A stretch of DNA of 64,000 nucleotides. It comes from Morinoia aosen (Eukaryota > Arthropoda > Malacostraca > Amphipoda > Talitridae). Positions within the stretch are counted from its first letter, which is position 1. Every line of letters starts with the position of its first letter. Made by a program: the position numbers and the translations under genes. Under the pieces are notes generated by a model. The model was not told the DNA's origin and searched no databases. It saw only the letters and a list, made by a program, of their open reading frames with translations. The stretch covers positions 49,258,859-49,322,858 of the forward strand of contig CM059575.1 of NCBI GenBank assembly GCA_030386875.1, written 5' to 3'. Positions 22,781-34,209 of the stretch are shown in pieces.

Positions 22781-24825
22781 TCAGGTACATAAGACGATGG
22801 ATTAGAAAGGACGAGGAATCCCGCTCTTTCTGAAACTTTCATTACACAAATTACACATTCTCTTCATAAAAATTTACATAAATATCTTAGTTCCATTAAT
22901 TACAGCCTTCCTACCAATGGCACACCAAAATAATATAGCAATTAAACATAAAATCACAATCCGTTTAAAATGCTGCATGTAACAAACAAATATCAACTAC
23001 ATAAAAATAAGGATGAGAATGAAATTTCCATATCACAAAGTTCCCTTTCAATGCTCGTTTACATTATAGATTAGATTATTGGTTAATTTAAGCCTCCCTA
23101 TCCGCAACAAATGCGACCCAGAGAGAGGAAAAAGAAGGCACCATTTAGTATGGAAGCAACACGTGGACTACGTTTTGGAATATACGTGTACCACTAGGTA
23201 AATTGCTCATTTGCATGCCGGCATAAATGAATAGCATTTCCATAATTTCACTACCTTTTTCAGAATTGATTTTAGCATACGAGGTAAAAATTATCGTGCT
23301 TATTATTCACTCTTTTTATGAAGGACATGCATATATTTGAGCAGTACTGTCGGTTTCTAAATTCTGCTACTCACAACCTAACTGAACCAACTGTAGCAAT
23401 CGCACAAACTTAGTCAACGTTTTAAGGGAACGCGGAATCTGTGCAGAAAGGGAATAAAAACAGTAAGTTGAGAAAAAAGTTCATGATACAAGATCAAAGT
23501 TGAAGAAGAAAGTAGTAAGTGCTAAAAACAGGATGCAGTGAACCGAAAATAGGTGGTCCTTAAGTAACATAAACCTTTTAGTTCAACAAAAAGATGGCCT
23601 ACTGTTATGACGTCCTGTTCGTTGCCGCAATATTGTGTTGGTTTAACGACGTTTGATTGCTGCTAAGTCGTCGTAATATCATTCTCATATTTTCATCGCA
23701 CTTCTTACACGTCATTGAGATAATATTCCTACTTTAGTTTTCATCGCTGCGTCATGTTATTTCCAAGGATGTGGGTTCTATTTCTGACGCCACAATGTCA
23801 TTACTGATGATAGCTTGCAGTTTCTATAGTTAAAGGTAAATGATCAGAAAATATCCAATGAATTTAATATTAAACGAAAAAAAGGACATTAGGAGGTGAA
23901 GCCTCGTCATTGAATTAGTTTGCGAAATACAGAACATTTAACTCATCAATAAACCTAGCGCGAAACATTTTTGGGTACAGAATCTAGACCTACCACGTGA
24001 AGTAAAAGGACATGAGTGTACGGATCACAAAAGACATTAGGATACTTAGCTCAGTCCTGAATGGCGCTTATGAGTCAATACACGACTCATTGAATAACAA
24101 TGAATAACCTTCACTGCCTGGCTAACTTGCCAGGGCAGCGAGGTAGGAGAACACCAGCAGGTACGACTGTCACTCGTGATCGCTGTGGAGCTTATGCCGG
24201 GGCCGTCGCCTTCCAAGCGCAGGAGCCTGGGACGCTGTTCTCATTGGGAACAGACATGTTCTTATAGACAATGCTTTACATTAGTTATTTCTATCGGAAA
24301 TGGCAAGTGTCATCATATAATTAGAAGAGAATAGATTTACAATTGGATGACAGTTAATTTACCCAGAGTGAATAAGATCCTAAGTCTCTAAGGAAGGTTA
24401 AGAATATATGTTAAGCAATGGAAGCATTTGGCAGCACGGCAAGCTGTCGACGCCTGTGACGTGTCACTCGTAGAGGGTGTGGTGGTGCGCTTTCAAGCGA
24501 TGTGGTCGATGTTGTTGCTGTTGGATGTGACGGTTGGTAGAGCTGAAGGCGACAGTTGACGATGTCTAGGCGAAGATCGTAGAGACCAGAATATGCAGTC
24601 CTTATTGACGAGAAGATATTTTATGGAAGTCAGTCTTTTCGAGGAAATCTCGGTCGCTAGCTAGGCAGACCTTTCTTCTTAACGCTCATTCAAACACGAC
24701 GTAGAGCAGTCACAGTAGAACTATAACATACCTAACTCTTAGCTCGGGCCTTCACATTTTTCCCCCTAGGAGCGCGAGTCCCCATAGATACAATAGTTGT
24801 ATCCCTCTGAGGAGCGTCTACATTA
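22781..24825. other. no gene recognised; contains a dispersed repeat
   Basis: Apart from the repeat at 23087-23565, two GC-richer stretches (24115-24250 and 24420-24760) resemble untranslated exon or LTR sequence but give no recognisable protein or terminal repeat. Confidence 0.4.
23087..23565 (+). repeat. unclassified dispersed repeat, copy 2
   Basis: The beginning (TTTAAGCCTCCC, then ACCATTTAGTATGG near 23140) and the end (GCAGTGAACCGAAAATAGGT GGTCC near 23535-23560) match copy 1 at 5623-5865 in the same order. About 250 extra bases lie in the middle, perhaps an insertion. Confidence 0.45.
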
Positions 24826-25151
24826 TATCGCGTGTCCCACAAAAATATCCCTGAGTTTTTAATTGATTATATCTCCGCTTTAAATTAACATAATTTAAAT
24901 GGATTTTTTCACAATGTAGCAAATTTTGTTTCTGTTTCGAATAGTCTAATTTTCTGAGAATCGTTTAATAACCACTTCACAGAGATCGATTTACCGAAAG
25001 AGGTAGAAAAACTAATTGTTCAAAGGAAAGGTTTCACAAACAACAACACTGGTGTTCTTCTTCATTTCTCAATACCTACTGTTAAAATAATTTCACAATG
25101 GTGTATCCTACATACCACCAAGTATTTAAAGCAATAAAAAACTCTTAAAAA

Positions 25152-25240
25152 GTTCAAAGAGCAATTAATGAAAAATTCCCGGAAAGGTACTCGTGCGGTA
25201 AGAAAACTGTGCATCGCCCAGTTAGAAAAATAGAAAGGAA
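25152..25240 (+). pseudogene. possible transposase helix-turn-helix fragment
   Basis: The frame reads INEKFPERYSCGKKTVHRPV followed by RKIER. The pattern (FP-x-R-x-S-x-KKT-x-x-R-x-V-x-K) resembles the N-terminal DNA-binding domain of arthropod mariner-like transposases, which often contain FPxxxxPSxxTIxRLVxKF. It lies between the inverted arms of the 24828-26533 element, where a transposase would be expected. The match is short and the catalytic part is absent. Confidence 0.4.
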
Positions 25241-25472
25241 ATTAAATTCTCTAACTTTGTCAGACATTTTCGTTGCTTCATATTCTAATAAGATGAAAAT
25301 TATTTGATCGTTAGTGAGCCTCAATTTTAGTGTCCTCAAATGAAGACAATAAGGAAGTAAGTAATGTATTGAGAAATGAAGAACACCAGCGTTGTTTTGA
25401 AAAATTTTCCTTAGAACAATTAGTTTTTCCACCTGTTTCAGTAAATCGATCACTGTGAAGTGGTTATTAAAC

Positions 25473-26383
25473 ATAGATACATACATATACATATACCGGG
25501 CTTATCCTCCCTATGGGAGGGTAGCCGACAGCAGGCCACAATCACCACACATAGTCACTAGGAGGCGAGAGAGGCAGCACTGGCCGCACCTGAACTGCCA
25601 GGATCAGCAGCAGCCCAGCACAACCACCTTCCACAGTCAGGCCCGACAGCCACAGCTGGTTTACCCCGACCGCTTCATTAAGTGCAGCCCCTCCCCCGCA
25701 CATGACAGGTCAACCCCATCACACGCGGGCAGCTTCCAGTAACGCGTCAAAAATAAAATTACCTCCTTATACACTGCCCCCACTCACTTCTGTCCGCAGC
25801 CATCCCTCTCGCCACGTCCACAGTCAGACCCCTCTCATACAAAGCACGTCGCACCCCATCCATCCAACTCATCCGTGGTCTACCTCGCGCTCGAAGACCA
25901 CTCACTTCCGACATATATATCTTTTTCAGCAGCCGCTCAACATTCATTCTTTCAACATGCCTAAACCATCCAAGCACTCTTTCATCCACTCGCCTGCTCA
26001 ACTTTTTGATAACACCCGTCTGCCCCCTAACCAACTCATTCCTGATCCTATCTCTTCTAGTTACTCCATACATGCTCCTCAAACACTTCATCTCAAACAC
26101 ATCCAACTTCCTACTCTCAGCTGCTCTCAACCCCCAGGACTCTGCTCCATACAACAAAACTGGCACAATCAAACTTTCATACGGTTCCCTCTTAACATTC
26201 ATACTCAAACTCCTGCATTCAAAAACTTTCCTCATTGCACCCAATGTCTTACAACCTTCACTCACTCGATGCTTCACTTCTACTTCCATACTATCCTTAA
26301 CAGTCACATCCGACCCGAGGTACCTAAAATGCTCTACCTCCTCTAAAACTTCCCCATTCAACCTCACATCCAAAGTATATACC
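25473..26383 (-). mobile_element. 5'-truncated non-LTR retrotransposon, copy 1
   Basis: Flanked by an exact 15-bp direct repeat AAGTGGTTATTAAAC (25458-25472 and 26384-26398), a duplication produced by target-primed reverse transcription. On the minus strand the element starts inside its coding region (26383), reads to a stop near 25759, then has a 3' untranslated region of about 280 bp, ending in a TATATGTATATGTATGTAT-type microsatellite instead of poly(A). The 3' untranslated region is nearly identical to the copy at 37085-37392. Truncation at the 5' end is usual for such insertions. Confidence 0.92.
25759..26383 (-). pseudogene. C-terminal region of non-LTR reverse transcriptase
   Basis: The open frame of 208 codons contains HFRYLGSDVTVKDSMEVEVK, LLYGAESWGLRAAESRKLDV FEMKCLRSMYGVTR, GWFRHVERM and ARGRPRMSWMDGVRR. 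These motifs follow the reverse-transcriptase palm in arthropod non-LTR elements (YLG, YGxExW, CLRxxxG, RWFGHVxRM, GRPxxxW). The palm with its catalytic YxDD is absent because of the 5' truncation. The frame has no stops, so the insertion is young. The first Met is not the element's true start; the frame runs to the truncation point. Family assignment (RTE- or CR1-like) is uncertain. Confidence 0.88.
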
Positions 26384-26539
26384 AAGTGGTTATTAAACGA
26401 TTTTCAAAAACTTACATTATCCGAAAAGGGAACAAAATTCATCACATTGTTAAAAAAAGACATTTCGAATATGTTAATTTAAAGCGGAGATATAATCAAT
26501 TAAAAAGTCAAGGAATTTTTGTGGGACACCGGGTATATA

Positions 26540-26880
26540 CAGGGTGTTGTGTGATGCGATGCACATATTTTAACCATACACAGATGAACGCAAAATAAAA
26601 CGATTTTCATGAGTGACAAAACCTCAAAACTTCCTTGTTTTCGAGGAATGATGACGTGAAATAATTTTAAATTCCCATAGAAATAGCCTGACGCGCCCGC
26701 CAACAGATTTTACTCGTTGGCTGCATGTCAAGCCCATTCTTACGGGAATCTAAAATTATTTCAGGTCATCATTTCTCGAAAACAAAGAAGTTTTGAGGTT
26801 TTTGTCACTCATGAAAATCGTTTTATTTAGCGTTTTTCTGTATTTGGTTACAATATATGCATCGAATTAAACAACACCCT
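26540..26880. mobile_element. palindromic TA-flanked MITE, copy A
   Basis: The left end CAGGGTGTTGTGTGATGCGA and the inverted right end AGGGTGTTGTTTAATTCGAT open arms of about 160 bp that pair through ATGAGTGACAAAACCTCAAA and AAATAATTTTAAATTCCCAT. The left flank is TA (26538-26539), directly abutting the end of the 24828-26533 element. It is closely related to copy B at 35499-35849. No coding capacity; probably mobilised by a Tc1/mariner-type transposase. Confidence 0.85.
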
Positions 26881-29701
26881 TTATATATGTATACATTATT
26901 CTTGATATATCTATACATCAAGAAATAAATAAAAAAATATATCATATTTTACTTTTTTCCTAATATACAGATATATCAACTTAAGTGTACAGAGTGCCCT
27001 TTCAACACTCATGTACAATGTGCATTATATATAGTATTCTTGATAGATCTCTCAAATTTTTAGACATTATAAAAATGATTTGCCTGCAGGGAACATTTTA
27101 AATATCATTTAAGAACATAACAAATGAAATTAGAGTTACAATGTAAGTTTTCAATACCCTACCTCAGCTGGGTGACCAAAGAACCAGCAGAAAATTTTTT
27201 GCAAGAGAAATGCATCATTCATAAATTACATACCTAGGCACTTAAAATTGACTGAATGTGCTTGTCTATTGGCCGGATGCTGAACAGCATTTCATATAAC
27301 AATTCAAACACTGAAAAGTATTTCATAAGAGAACCAAATGGAAAACAAAGGCAAAGAATAGCACAAAAGAATTTTCTTGCATTACTAATGCGGTTTTAGA
27401 GAAAAAAACTAGAGCCCATTAGCTAGCGCAATTATCTACCAAAAAAGCATTTACGATAAACCATACCCTCAAATGATAGATAGGGTGCACTGTTGCACAG
27501 GATTCGATGCACAAAATTTCAAATCTTCAAAAACAAATTAAACAAGAGAATAGTTGAAGACAGAAAGACGAGCTGACATAGAGAGTAAAAAATTAATAAA
27601 AAATGTCCATCATGAAAAGGCAAAACAATAATTACAATTTAAAATGACCCAAATGCACATCTCTCTAGGACCCTGTAGGAGTGTTAAGTCCCAAAAGTGC
27701 AAGAGACATACAACGTAGTTTTTTTTTTGGCCATGATACATATTTAGAGCAATTGATATTTCATTATAAACTCAGAGTTTTGGTTATCACCAGCGTTTTT
27801 TCTCTATTCTTGTTGGCACTGATACAAAGCTCTGTAAAAAGCATATTGGTCTTACTTTTTATTCAATCTTAGCATTTGCACTTATTAATATCGGGAAAAT
27901 AAGTAACTTATTGTGACGTCAATACAAGGTCAGCACTCAGCATACAATTACACTTATTTATATGATAAAAATAAGTAACCTATTGTGACATCAATACATA
28001 TTTGAAAAAAAGTCTTTGTAGCCACTCTGTAACACTTGAGTTATAATATTAAATTTATATTTCTATAAAGAATCTTACAGAAAAATTATGATTGTTATTA
28101 TTTACAGAATACAATTAAGCCTCCCATAATACAACAACGGTATATTCGGGAGAGGGAATAATGAAGGGACCATTTAGAGGACATCCTTTCATTGCAACAT
28201 GTGTCCCCTCACAGGATACCAAGTGCATTATATAAATAATTCTGTGCTCCAAATATCCTAACTCAAAAATGATATTAAAAAACAATGGAGCTCATTCAAT
28301 TCTGTTTATAAGCCATAAGTAATTAGGTCAGAAAAATCGTAAATGTGGAAATGTAACAAATAATGAGGAAAGAGCCATTGCACATCTAGTAATATAATTC
28401 TCTATTGACATAGCGTGAAACATAGCTGATTGCCTATATCTTTATTTACCAAACTCTCCACTTGAACTTCTTGAAATAAGTTTACAAAAATAATTTTATC
28501 TTCTTCATGCTTCCAATGTTCATGAATATAACTTGCAAATAAATCAATTGAATGTGAACTGTCCTGTAAACTGGCTCAGTAATCTATCCAGAGTATTTTG
28601 ATATGAATACCACTGCTCTAGTTTCAAAACAGTCGGACGAACAACACTTCACATAACTAAGCTTAAAAAATTGAACTCAGCTTGAGCTAGCCTACCAACG
28701 TGAAAATCTAAAGATTACCGTAACTGTCGATCACCTCAACATCCCGGTAAAAAATCAATACAACATCAATAAACATGTTTTTAGCATTTGATTTAATAAT
28801 AATTAACAATTAAATTTTATCTAACGCAATATTGATTGCGAAGAACATAGTCACAAAAAAAAACTCACAACACCAATCGCGACTTCGCTAGGTTGGTTTC
28901 TTCCACTACATCGAACGATGATTCACAGTCATGAACTAACAGATCGCGCACAGTGGTTTGAATGAGCCCCTTGATAAAATTTTAAATTACCCTAGAAATT
29001 GGCTCTCGGACACTAACGTTTGAATGTTCGAAATGAATTTTTAGAAAATTATATAATAGTGGACTACAAAACATTGCAGATATTTTACGTGTGTATCTAA
29101 GGGTGTATTAGATTATATTTTCTTGTTATTCAATTCTATTTCAAACTGGCAAGGCTAACGTAAAATAAAAATTGATCGTCAGTTTTTTCTAAGGACTGGG
29201 GTATGTAACGTGTTTAAAACTCCCCCAACGACTTAATTCGTTTTTTACGGTGAAAGTTTAAAATTTGGTGACATTGTTAAATATACTAATTCTTCAAGTG
29301 CAAATATTTTGAAACAACTAAACTAACATCCTTTCATGACAATTTGGAAAAACCGAGTGTTAAAGCTGATCGTGAAATTAAGTACATTTACTACTTTAAC
29401 TCCTGGGTTATTTTTGAAACTATTTCAGCTGATTGGTGACATTTCATTGAAGAATGAAATAGAAACATACCCACAGCAATCGTAAACACATAAATGAAAG
29501 CAAGTGAGCGCACCGATGAATTTATTGTAAGCGAAGGAAAGTAAAGTGTTTATTTATTATGTTGTGAACATTTTGGGAAAAGAATGAATATGAAATTAAA
29601 TTTTCGACATTTTGTTTTGAGCATAATACAGTGTACGCAACAAGGTCAAACCCCCCGGTTGATGGGTGACGTCCATCCATTATACGCACGGCGATAATTC
29701 G
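26881..29701. other. no gene recognised
   Basis: AT-rich sequence. It includes a direct duplication at 27880-27998 and a partial third copy of the dispersed repeat near 28110-28190 (TTAAGCCTCCC, then ACCATTTAGAGG). Nothing coding was recognised. Confidence 0.5.
27880..27998 (+). repeat. imperfect direct duplication, period about 72 bp
   Basis: CACTTATTAATATCGGGAAA ATAAGTAACTTATTGTGACGTCAATAC is repeated as CACTTATTTATATGATAAAA ATAAGTAACCTATTGTGACATCAATAC. The two units differ at several positions. Confidence 0.7.
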
Positions 29702-30716
29702 CTGCAGCACACTACATGCAGCACACCACCGGCAGCACATTACCTGCAGCACACTACCTGCAGCACACCACCGGCAGCACACTGCCTGCAGCACACTACC
29801 TGCAGCCCACTACCTGCAACACACTACCTGCAGCACACCACCTGCAACACACCACCTGCAACACACCACCTTCAACACACCACTAGCAGCACACCACTGG
29901 CAGCACACCACCTGCAACACACCACCTGCAACACACCACCTGCAACACACCACCGGCAGCACACCACTGGCAGCACACCACCGGCAGCACACCACCGGAA
30001 GCACACTACCTGCAGCACACCACTGGCAGCACACCACCGGCAGCACACCACCGGCAGCACACCACCTGCAGAACACCACCTGCACACCACCGGCAGCACA
30101 CCACTGGCAGCACACCACTGGCAGCACACCACCGGCAGCACACGACCGGCAGCACACCACCGGCAGCACACCACCTGCAGCACACCACCGGCAGCACACC
30201 ACCGGCAGCACACTACTGGCAACACACCACCTGCAACACACCACCTGCAACACACCACCTGCAGCACACCACTGGCAGCACACCACCGGCAGCACACCAC
30301 CTGCAACACACCACCTGCAACACACCACCTGCAGCACACCACCGGCAGCACACCACTGGCAGCACACCACCGGCAGCACACTACTGGCAACACACCACCT
30401 GCAAAACACCACCTGCAACACACCACCTGCAGCACACCACTGGCAGCACACCACCGGCAGCACACCACCTGCAACACACCACCTGCAACACACCACCTGC
30501 AGCACACCACCGGCAGCACACCACTGGCAGCACACCACCTGTAGCACACCACCGGCAGCACACCACCGCAAGCACACCACCTGCAGCACACCACTGGCAG
30601 CACACCACTGGCAGCACACCAATGGCAGCACACCACTGGCAGCACACCACCCGCAGCACACCACCGGCAGCACACCACTGGCTGCACACCACCGGCAGCA
30701 CACCACCAGCAGCACA
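29702..30716. repeat. 14-bp minisatellite with 168-bp higher-order repeat
   Basis: About 72 units of CAGCACACCACCGG with variants CTG/CGG/TGG and CAGC/CAAC fill just over 1 kb. A 12-unit block starting CACTACTGGCAACACACC at 30211 recurs at 30379, a 168-bp higher-order period with few differences. One unit is shortened near 30075. Because 14 is not a multiple of 3 and no unit contains a stop, several frames on both strands stay open (292 codons plus, 364 and 288 codons minus, giving STPPAAHHWQHTT- or VVCCRWCAAGGVL-type repeats); these are not genes. The minus strand is G-rich. Confidence 0.95.
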
Positions 30717-31117
30717 CATTTGGAAGGCTGTAAACCACGGATGGCCGCTCTCAAATGTAACGGCCTTTGACCAACTGAAAATTTTGCGCCTTCAAATCGT
30801 CCATGGACACCTATGAATTTCACGTCCGAGCTCGACCGCGCGTAGTTAAGAGCGCGTTGAGGGAGTGTTAAGGCAGGGCAGGCCGACCAGCCTATAAATT
30901 GCACATATTCAACCGTTACGTCCTTAATCCACCAGCGATAGGTCCTTGATTTTCAATTGGGTTTTAATACCCGCCTAGAAACGTTTTATTAGCATAATAA
31001 CATCTTGCGTAACGCATCTCTTTTCGTTTTATTTAATCTAATAGAAAGCTATAATGAACCACGTATACCTCAAAAATTAATTTTTTTACCAAGTCTAAGT
31101 AAGTCCAAGTTAATATA
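30717..31117. other. no gene recognised
   Basis: Moderately GC-rich to 30900. The stretch at about 30920-30990, inverted, resembles 22370-22450 (ATTGAAAATCAAGG and GGTGGATTAAGG in order), suggesting another old dispersed repeat. Confidence 0.4.
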
Positions 31118-31404
31118 ATAATAATAATGAAGGCATCTACGGATGCTTTATTTCCAAACAAGCCTGATACATATCACCTTGTACATTGGATTTTCAAATG
31201 CCTTATAACTAACGCCAGAACGCCATGACGCTTTCCCCCGGTCAAGACCGGTACCCATTTCAGACACCTGGGTAGAGTGGGGTATTGTGCTTGGAATTTT
31301 TCTCCTATACCCAACAGAGCAAATCGCCACCGCCAGCGCCGAGATTCGATCCCGGGTCTGCCGCACGGCGGCAGAACCCTCTAGCCACATGGCTAAGGCG
31401 ATCA
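31118..31404 (-). mobile_element. tRNA-derived SINE, copy 2 (near full length)
   Basis: The minus strand reads a tRNA-like head (TTAGCCATGTGGCTAGAGGG, then B box GGGATCGAATCTC), the family body (GTTGGGTATAGG, AATACCCCACTCTACCCAGG, GGGTACCGGTCTTGACCGGG, TTATAAGGCATTTGAAAATC) and the tail ATCAGGCTTGTTTGGAAATA AAGCATCC ending in (ATT)n. All body blocks recur in the copies at 1-196 and 58399-58724. The short ATT-type tail and AATAAA-like word suggest mobilisation by a LINE recognising a specific 3' end. Confidence 0.93.
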
Positions 31405-32934
31405 CAAATATATATATCTAAGTCTTCTGATCATATTTTAAAACTGAAATCCTTCAATTGAAGCACTCTTTATAAACATTCAAACGTGAAACAGATAATC
31501 CCGATGTTAAGACTTTTCCCGTCTTAAGTTCGTTTGGAGGATTCTCGCGTCAGCAAGGATAATAAATTTAAAAAAAAACTGAAATTAAATATTAAAGCAA
31601 GCCAGCTTTACTTAGCACTTTCAGTCCACTGTAAATAGAACACGCAAATTGAGACCTATTAGGTCTACGGAATGAACGCAAGAAACATTTAAAGGTAACG
31701 AGAACACTTAACACTAAATTGGATCGTTTGGGCACAGTAACAGCTGAGGGTAAAGAGGAGTCGTGCGAGTGCAAGGATAAATAGAACGAAAGAAATCAAT
31801 TTATGAACAACAAAACACTTACTTCTGACCCTGAACACTATATCGATACAAATTGAACTTGAACGCTTACTTCTTACACTGATCACTATGCCTATACAAA
31901 TTAAACTTCAACGCTTAATTAACAGATATCTATAATAATTGAACCTCATATACCAAAATAATGAAATAATCACATAAAATAATGCTTACTAGCAGCATGG
32001 ACATCACAGGCACACAGGAAACAGTGGCCGTCACTCGCCGCTCGGCCACACACAAAAGTGACATAGACAAGGGATTTACCTTCAGGTGTCAAAGGTATTT
32101 TGATACCACATCATTCTCGCTAAGAAATCCTAAAACCCGACAATGATTGACTTCAATTTTACAAAAATAAATAAGTTCAATCACTACAACTGTGTTCGTA
32201 ATTTCATGTTAAACTATTATCACATCCTTAAAATCTGAGTTTTTCTTTAGCTTTTGATTGGTTCTACCGTTTGATCATTGTCTGAGAATGCAAAGTTTTT
32301 CAAACGCAGAAAATGAATCGTTTTTACTTGCTTGTGTGCTTGATTTTCCTCCGAGTGTAATAAAAGTAGTTGTACAGTAAGTATGAAGTATTTCATTACT
32401 TTAGCTTCAATGAAGTTGTCACATGACTAATATTCATACAAAATTAAATCAAATAATGCGTTAAATTCAGTTGCAGTTAATTTGACAACTCAGTGTCCAG
32501 ATATTTAGCGATTCAATCGGTAACAAAACCCGTCTCGAGGGCAGGTGCTGTGTTTTGAAGTCAAGTCTTTACTGGGAGTTTCGTTGAATAGGAATACCGC
32601 CTACTACTTCTCTCGCTCAAAAAATACTACAGATTCAATTCTGTTATAGACTTGCCTCGAAACCTGTCGTCATTTTTCCCCGAAGAAGAAATGGGGAAAC
32701 AATTCTGAATGACGCGCAATTCAATTACCTCGGAGATTGAAATTCTGTTTCTCTGGAAGCACTAGAGCAAATTGTAGCCGCTTTCATTTTTGTTTTGAAT
32801 GTGATTGCGTCCGTGATATTAGAAAGCCTAAACCAAACAGCTTCTTTCTAAAATTTAACGTGAGGAATTCGGTCATCCCCGGAGGGAGCCGTTTGAAGTT
32901 ACTAAAAACTGGCATGCGAGTTAAAACAAAAGTG
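31405..32934. other. no gene recognised
   Basis: AT-rich; short frames only. A local near-duplication occurs at 31790-31920, where GAACTTGAACGCTTACTTCT and AAACTTCAACGCTTAATTAA sit in similar context. Confidence 0.5.
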
Positions 32935-32944
32935 TAGATACAAA

Positions 32945-33270
32945 TCAAAAGCAAGGCGAAAATCGCTGTACGAATTGCCATTTTATTATTACAAATAGTA
33001 AAGTCTAAATGAATAAAATTGAACGTTTCGAACTAAACAGTTCATCTTTAGCGAAGGAAATAATTCTGCGACAAAACAATACGAAAATGAGTAAATTGAA
33101 ACGACACTATGCAAAAGAATACTACGACATATACAGAAAAATAGTCGTAGATCTAAAACTAAAACATAAAACAAAAATTAAAAAACATAAACTAATGATC
33201 ATGTATTTGCAACGAGAAGAGGAAAAGCACTTTGAGTATCATTTAGAGGGGGTCTGAGCTTAAAAATGCA
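32945..33270 (-). repeat. left inverted arm of the Penelope-like element
   Basis: Inverse of 34136-34467 with few differences. The 82-codon plus-strand frame 33009-33257 inside it (MNKIERFELNSSSLAKEI, Lys-rich) is mirrored by 34156-34392 on the minus strand, and looks like a by-product of low-stop AT-rich sequence rather than a gene. Confidence 0.9.
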
Positions 33271-33303
33271 TAGTATAGTATAGTTCTATTCAAAGAGAGA
33301 TCT

Positions 33304-34209
33304 CATGCGGACCTTTTTCTCAACTATTTGAATTCTCGTCATAAGAATATTAATTTTACCAGGGAAGATGAAACGAACAGCCGTTCACCGTTTCTGGACG
33401 TCAATGTTAGCAGAATTGATAATACTTTCCAATGTTCTGTTTATAGGAAAGGCACTTTCTCGGGTTTAGGTACTAGTTATTTTAGTTTCTGTGCGACCCG
33501 TTCTAAACTGTGCGGCATTCGAACTCTCATCCATAGGGCGTTAAAAGTTTGTTCAAACTTCCGAATTTTACATCAAGAATTTGACCTTTTACGACAATTT
33601 TTTCTTGAAATGGTTTTACTTTGTTTACTATCGATAAACACATTAGTAAATTTTTATCTAAAATTTATAATCAAACGCCGGCACTCCAATCATGTGGTCA
33701 ACAGAAATTTTTCTTGAAGCTTCCCTTCTTTGGCCATCAATCTATTAAGTTAAATCAGGAGGTTCAACTCCTAATCAGCAAGCTTTTTCCACAACTTAAA
33801 GGTTCATTCTATTCCTGTCAACAATTTCACAATCGGTTCCCTTTTCCGCTTTAAGGATAAGCTGCTTACTGCTATGTGCTCCTCTGTGGTTTACCAGTTC
33901 AGTTGCTCACGTTGTGAATCACAGTACATAGGTGCCACCTGTCGTACTCTTATGTCCAGAGTAGCCGAGCACGCTGGGCGCAGCTGTAGAACCGGTGGTC
34001 CACTTGGTTCTCCTCCACTGTCCTCTGTTCGATCCCATGCGGAAAACTGTAACGTCCCTGTTTCCGTAAATCATTTTAAAATCCTTGCAGGTGCCCCTCA
34101 TATGATTGATTTACGCATCCTCGAGTCGCTATACATTTTTAAGCTCAGACCCCCTCTAAATGATACTCAAAGTGTTTTCCTCTTCTCGTTGCAAATACAT
34201 GATCATTAG
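33304..34209 (+). pseudogene. Penelope-like reverse transcriptase end plus GIY-YIG endonuclease
   Basis: Three frames carry successive parts. From 33304: LNSRHKNINFTREDETNS, PFLDVNVSR, then SVYRKGTFSGLGTSYFSF and RTLIHRALKVCS, the thumb region of Penelope-type polymerases. From about 33621, shifted: IDKHISKFLSK. From 33874: VVYQFSCSRCESQYIGATCR, followed by RVAEHAGR, ILAGAP and LESLYIFKLRPPLND, which is the GIY-YIG nuclease with its CxxC pair, YIG, the conserved Arg, the EH pair, catalytic Glu and terminal Asn. The nuclease nicks target DNA to prime reverse transcription. Frameshifts near 33600 and 33800, and the missing palm and fingers, make it dead. Confidence 0.92.

Larger units (their letters stand above)
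24828..26533 (+). mobile_element. long-inverted-repeat DNA transposon, split by a LINE insertion
   Basis: The left end TCGCGTGTCCCACAAAAATA and inverted right end CCCGGTGTCCCACAAAAATT open inverted arms of about 250 bp, matching through TTAATTGATTATATCTCCGC and the segments around ATAACCACTTCACAGAGATC and TGGTGTTCTTC. TA flanks both ends (24826-24827 and 26534-26535). A non-LTR element at 25473-26383 interrupts the right arm; without it and one duplication copy the unit is about 0.78 kb. The middle retains a helix-turn-helix-like fragment. Probably a deletion derivative of an IS630/Tc1/mariner-type element. Confidence 0.75.

Noticed and set aside
25702-26346. 214-codon plus-strand frame
   Set aside because: Antisense shadow of the non-LTR reverse-transcriptase frame on the minus strand.
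29666-30904. Long open frames of 292 (plus), 364 and 288 (minus) codons
   Set aside because: They result from a 14-bp tandem unit without stops; protein composition is a pure repeat product (His/Thr- or Cys/Trp-rich).
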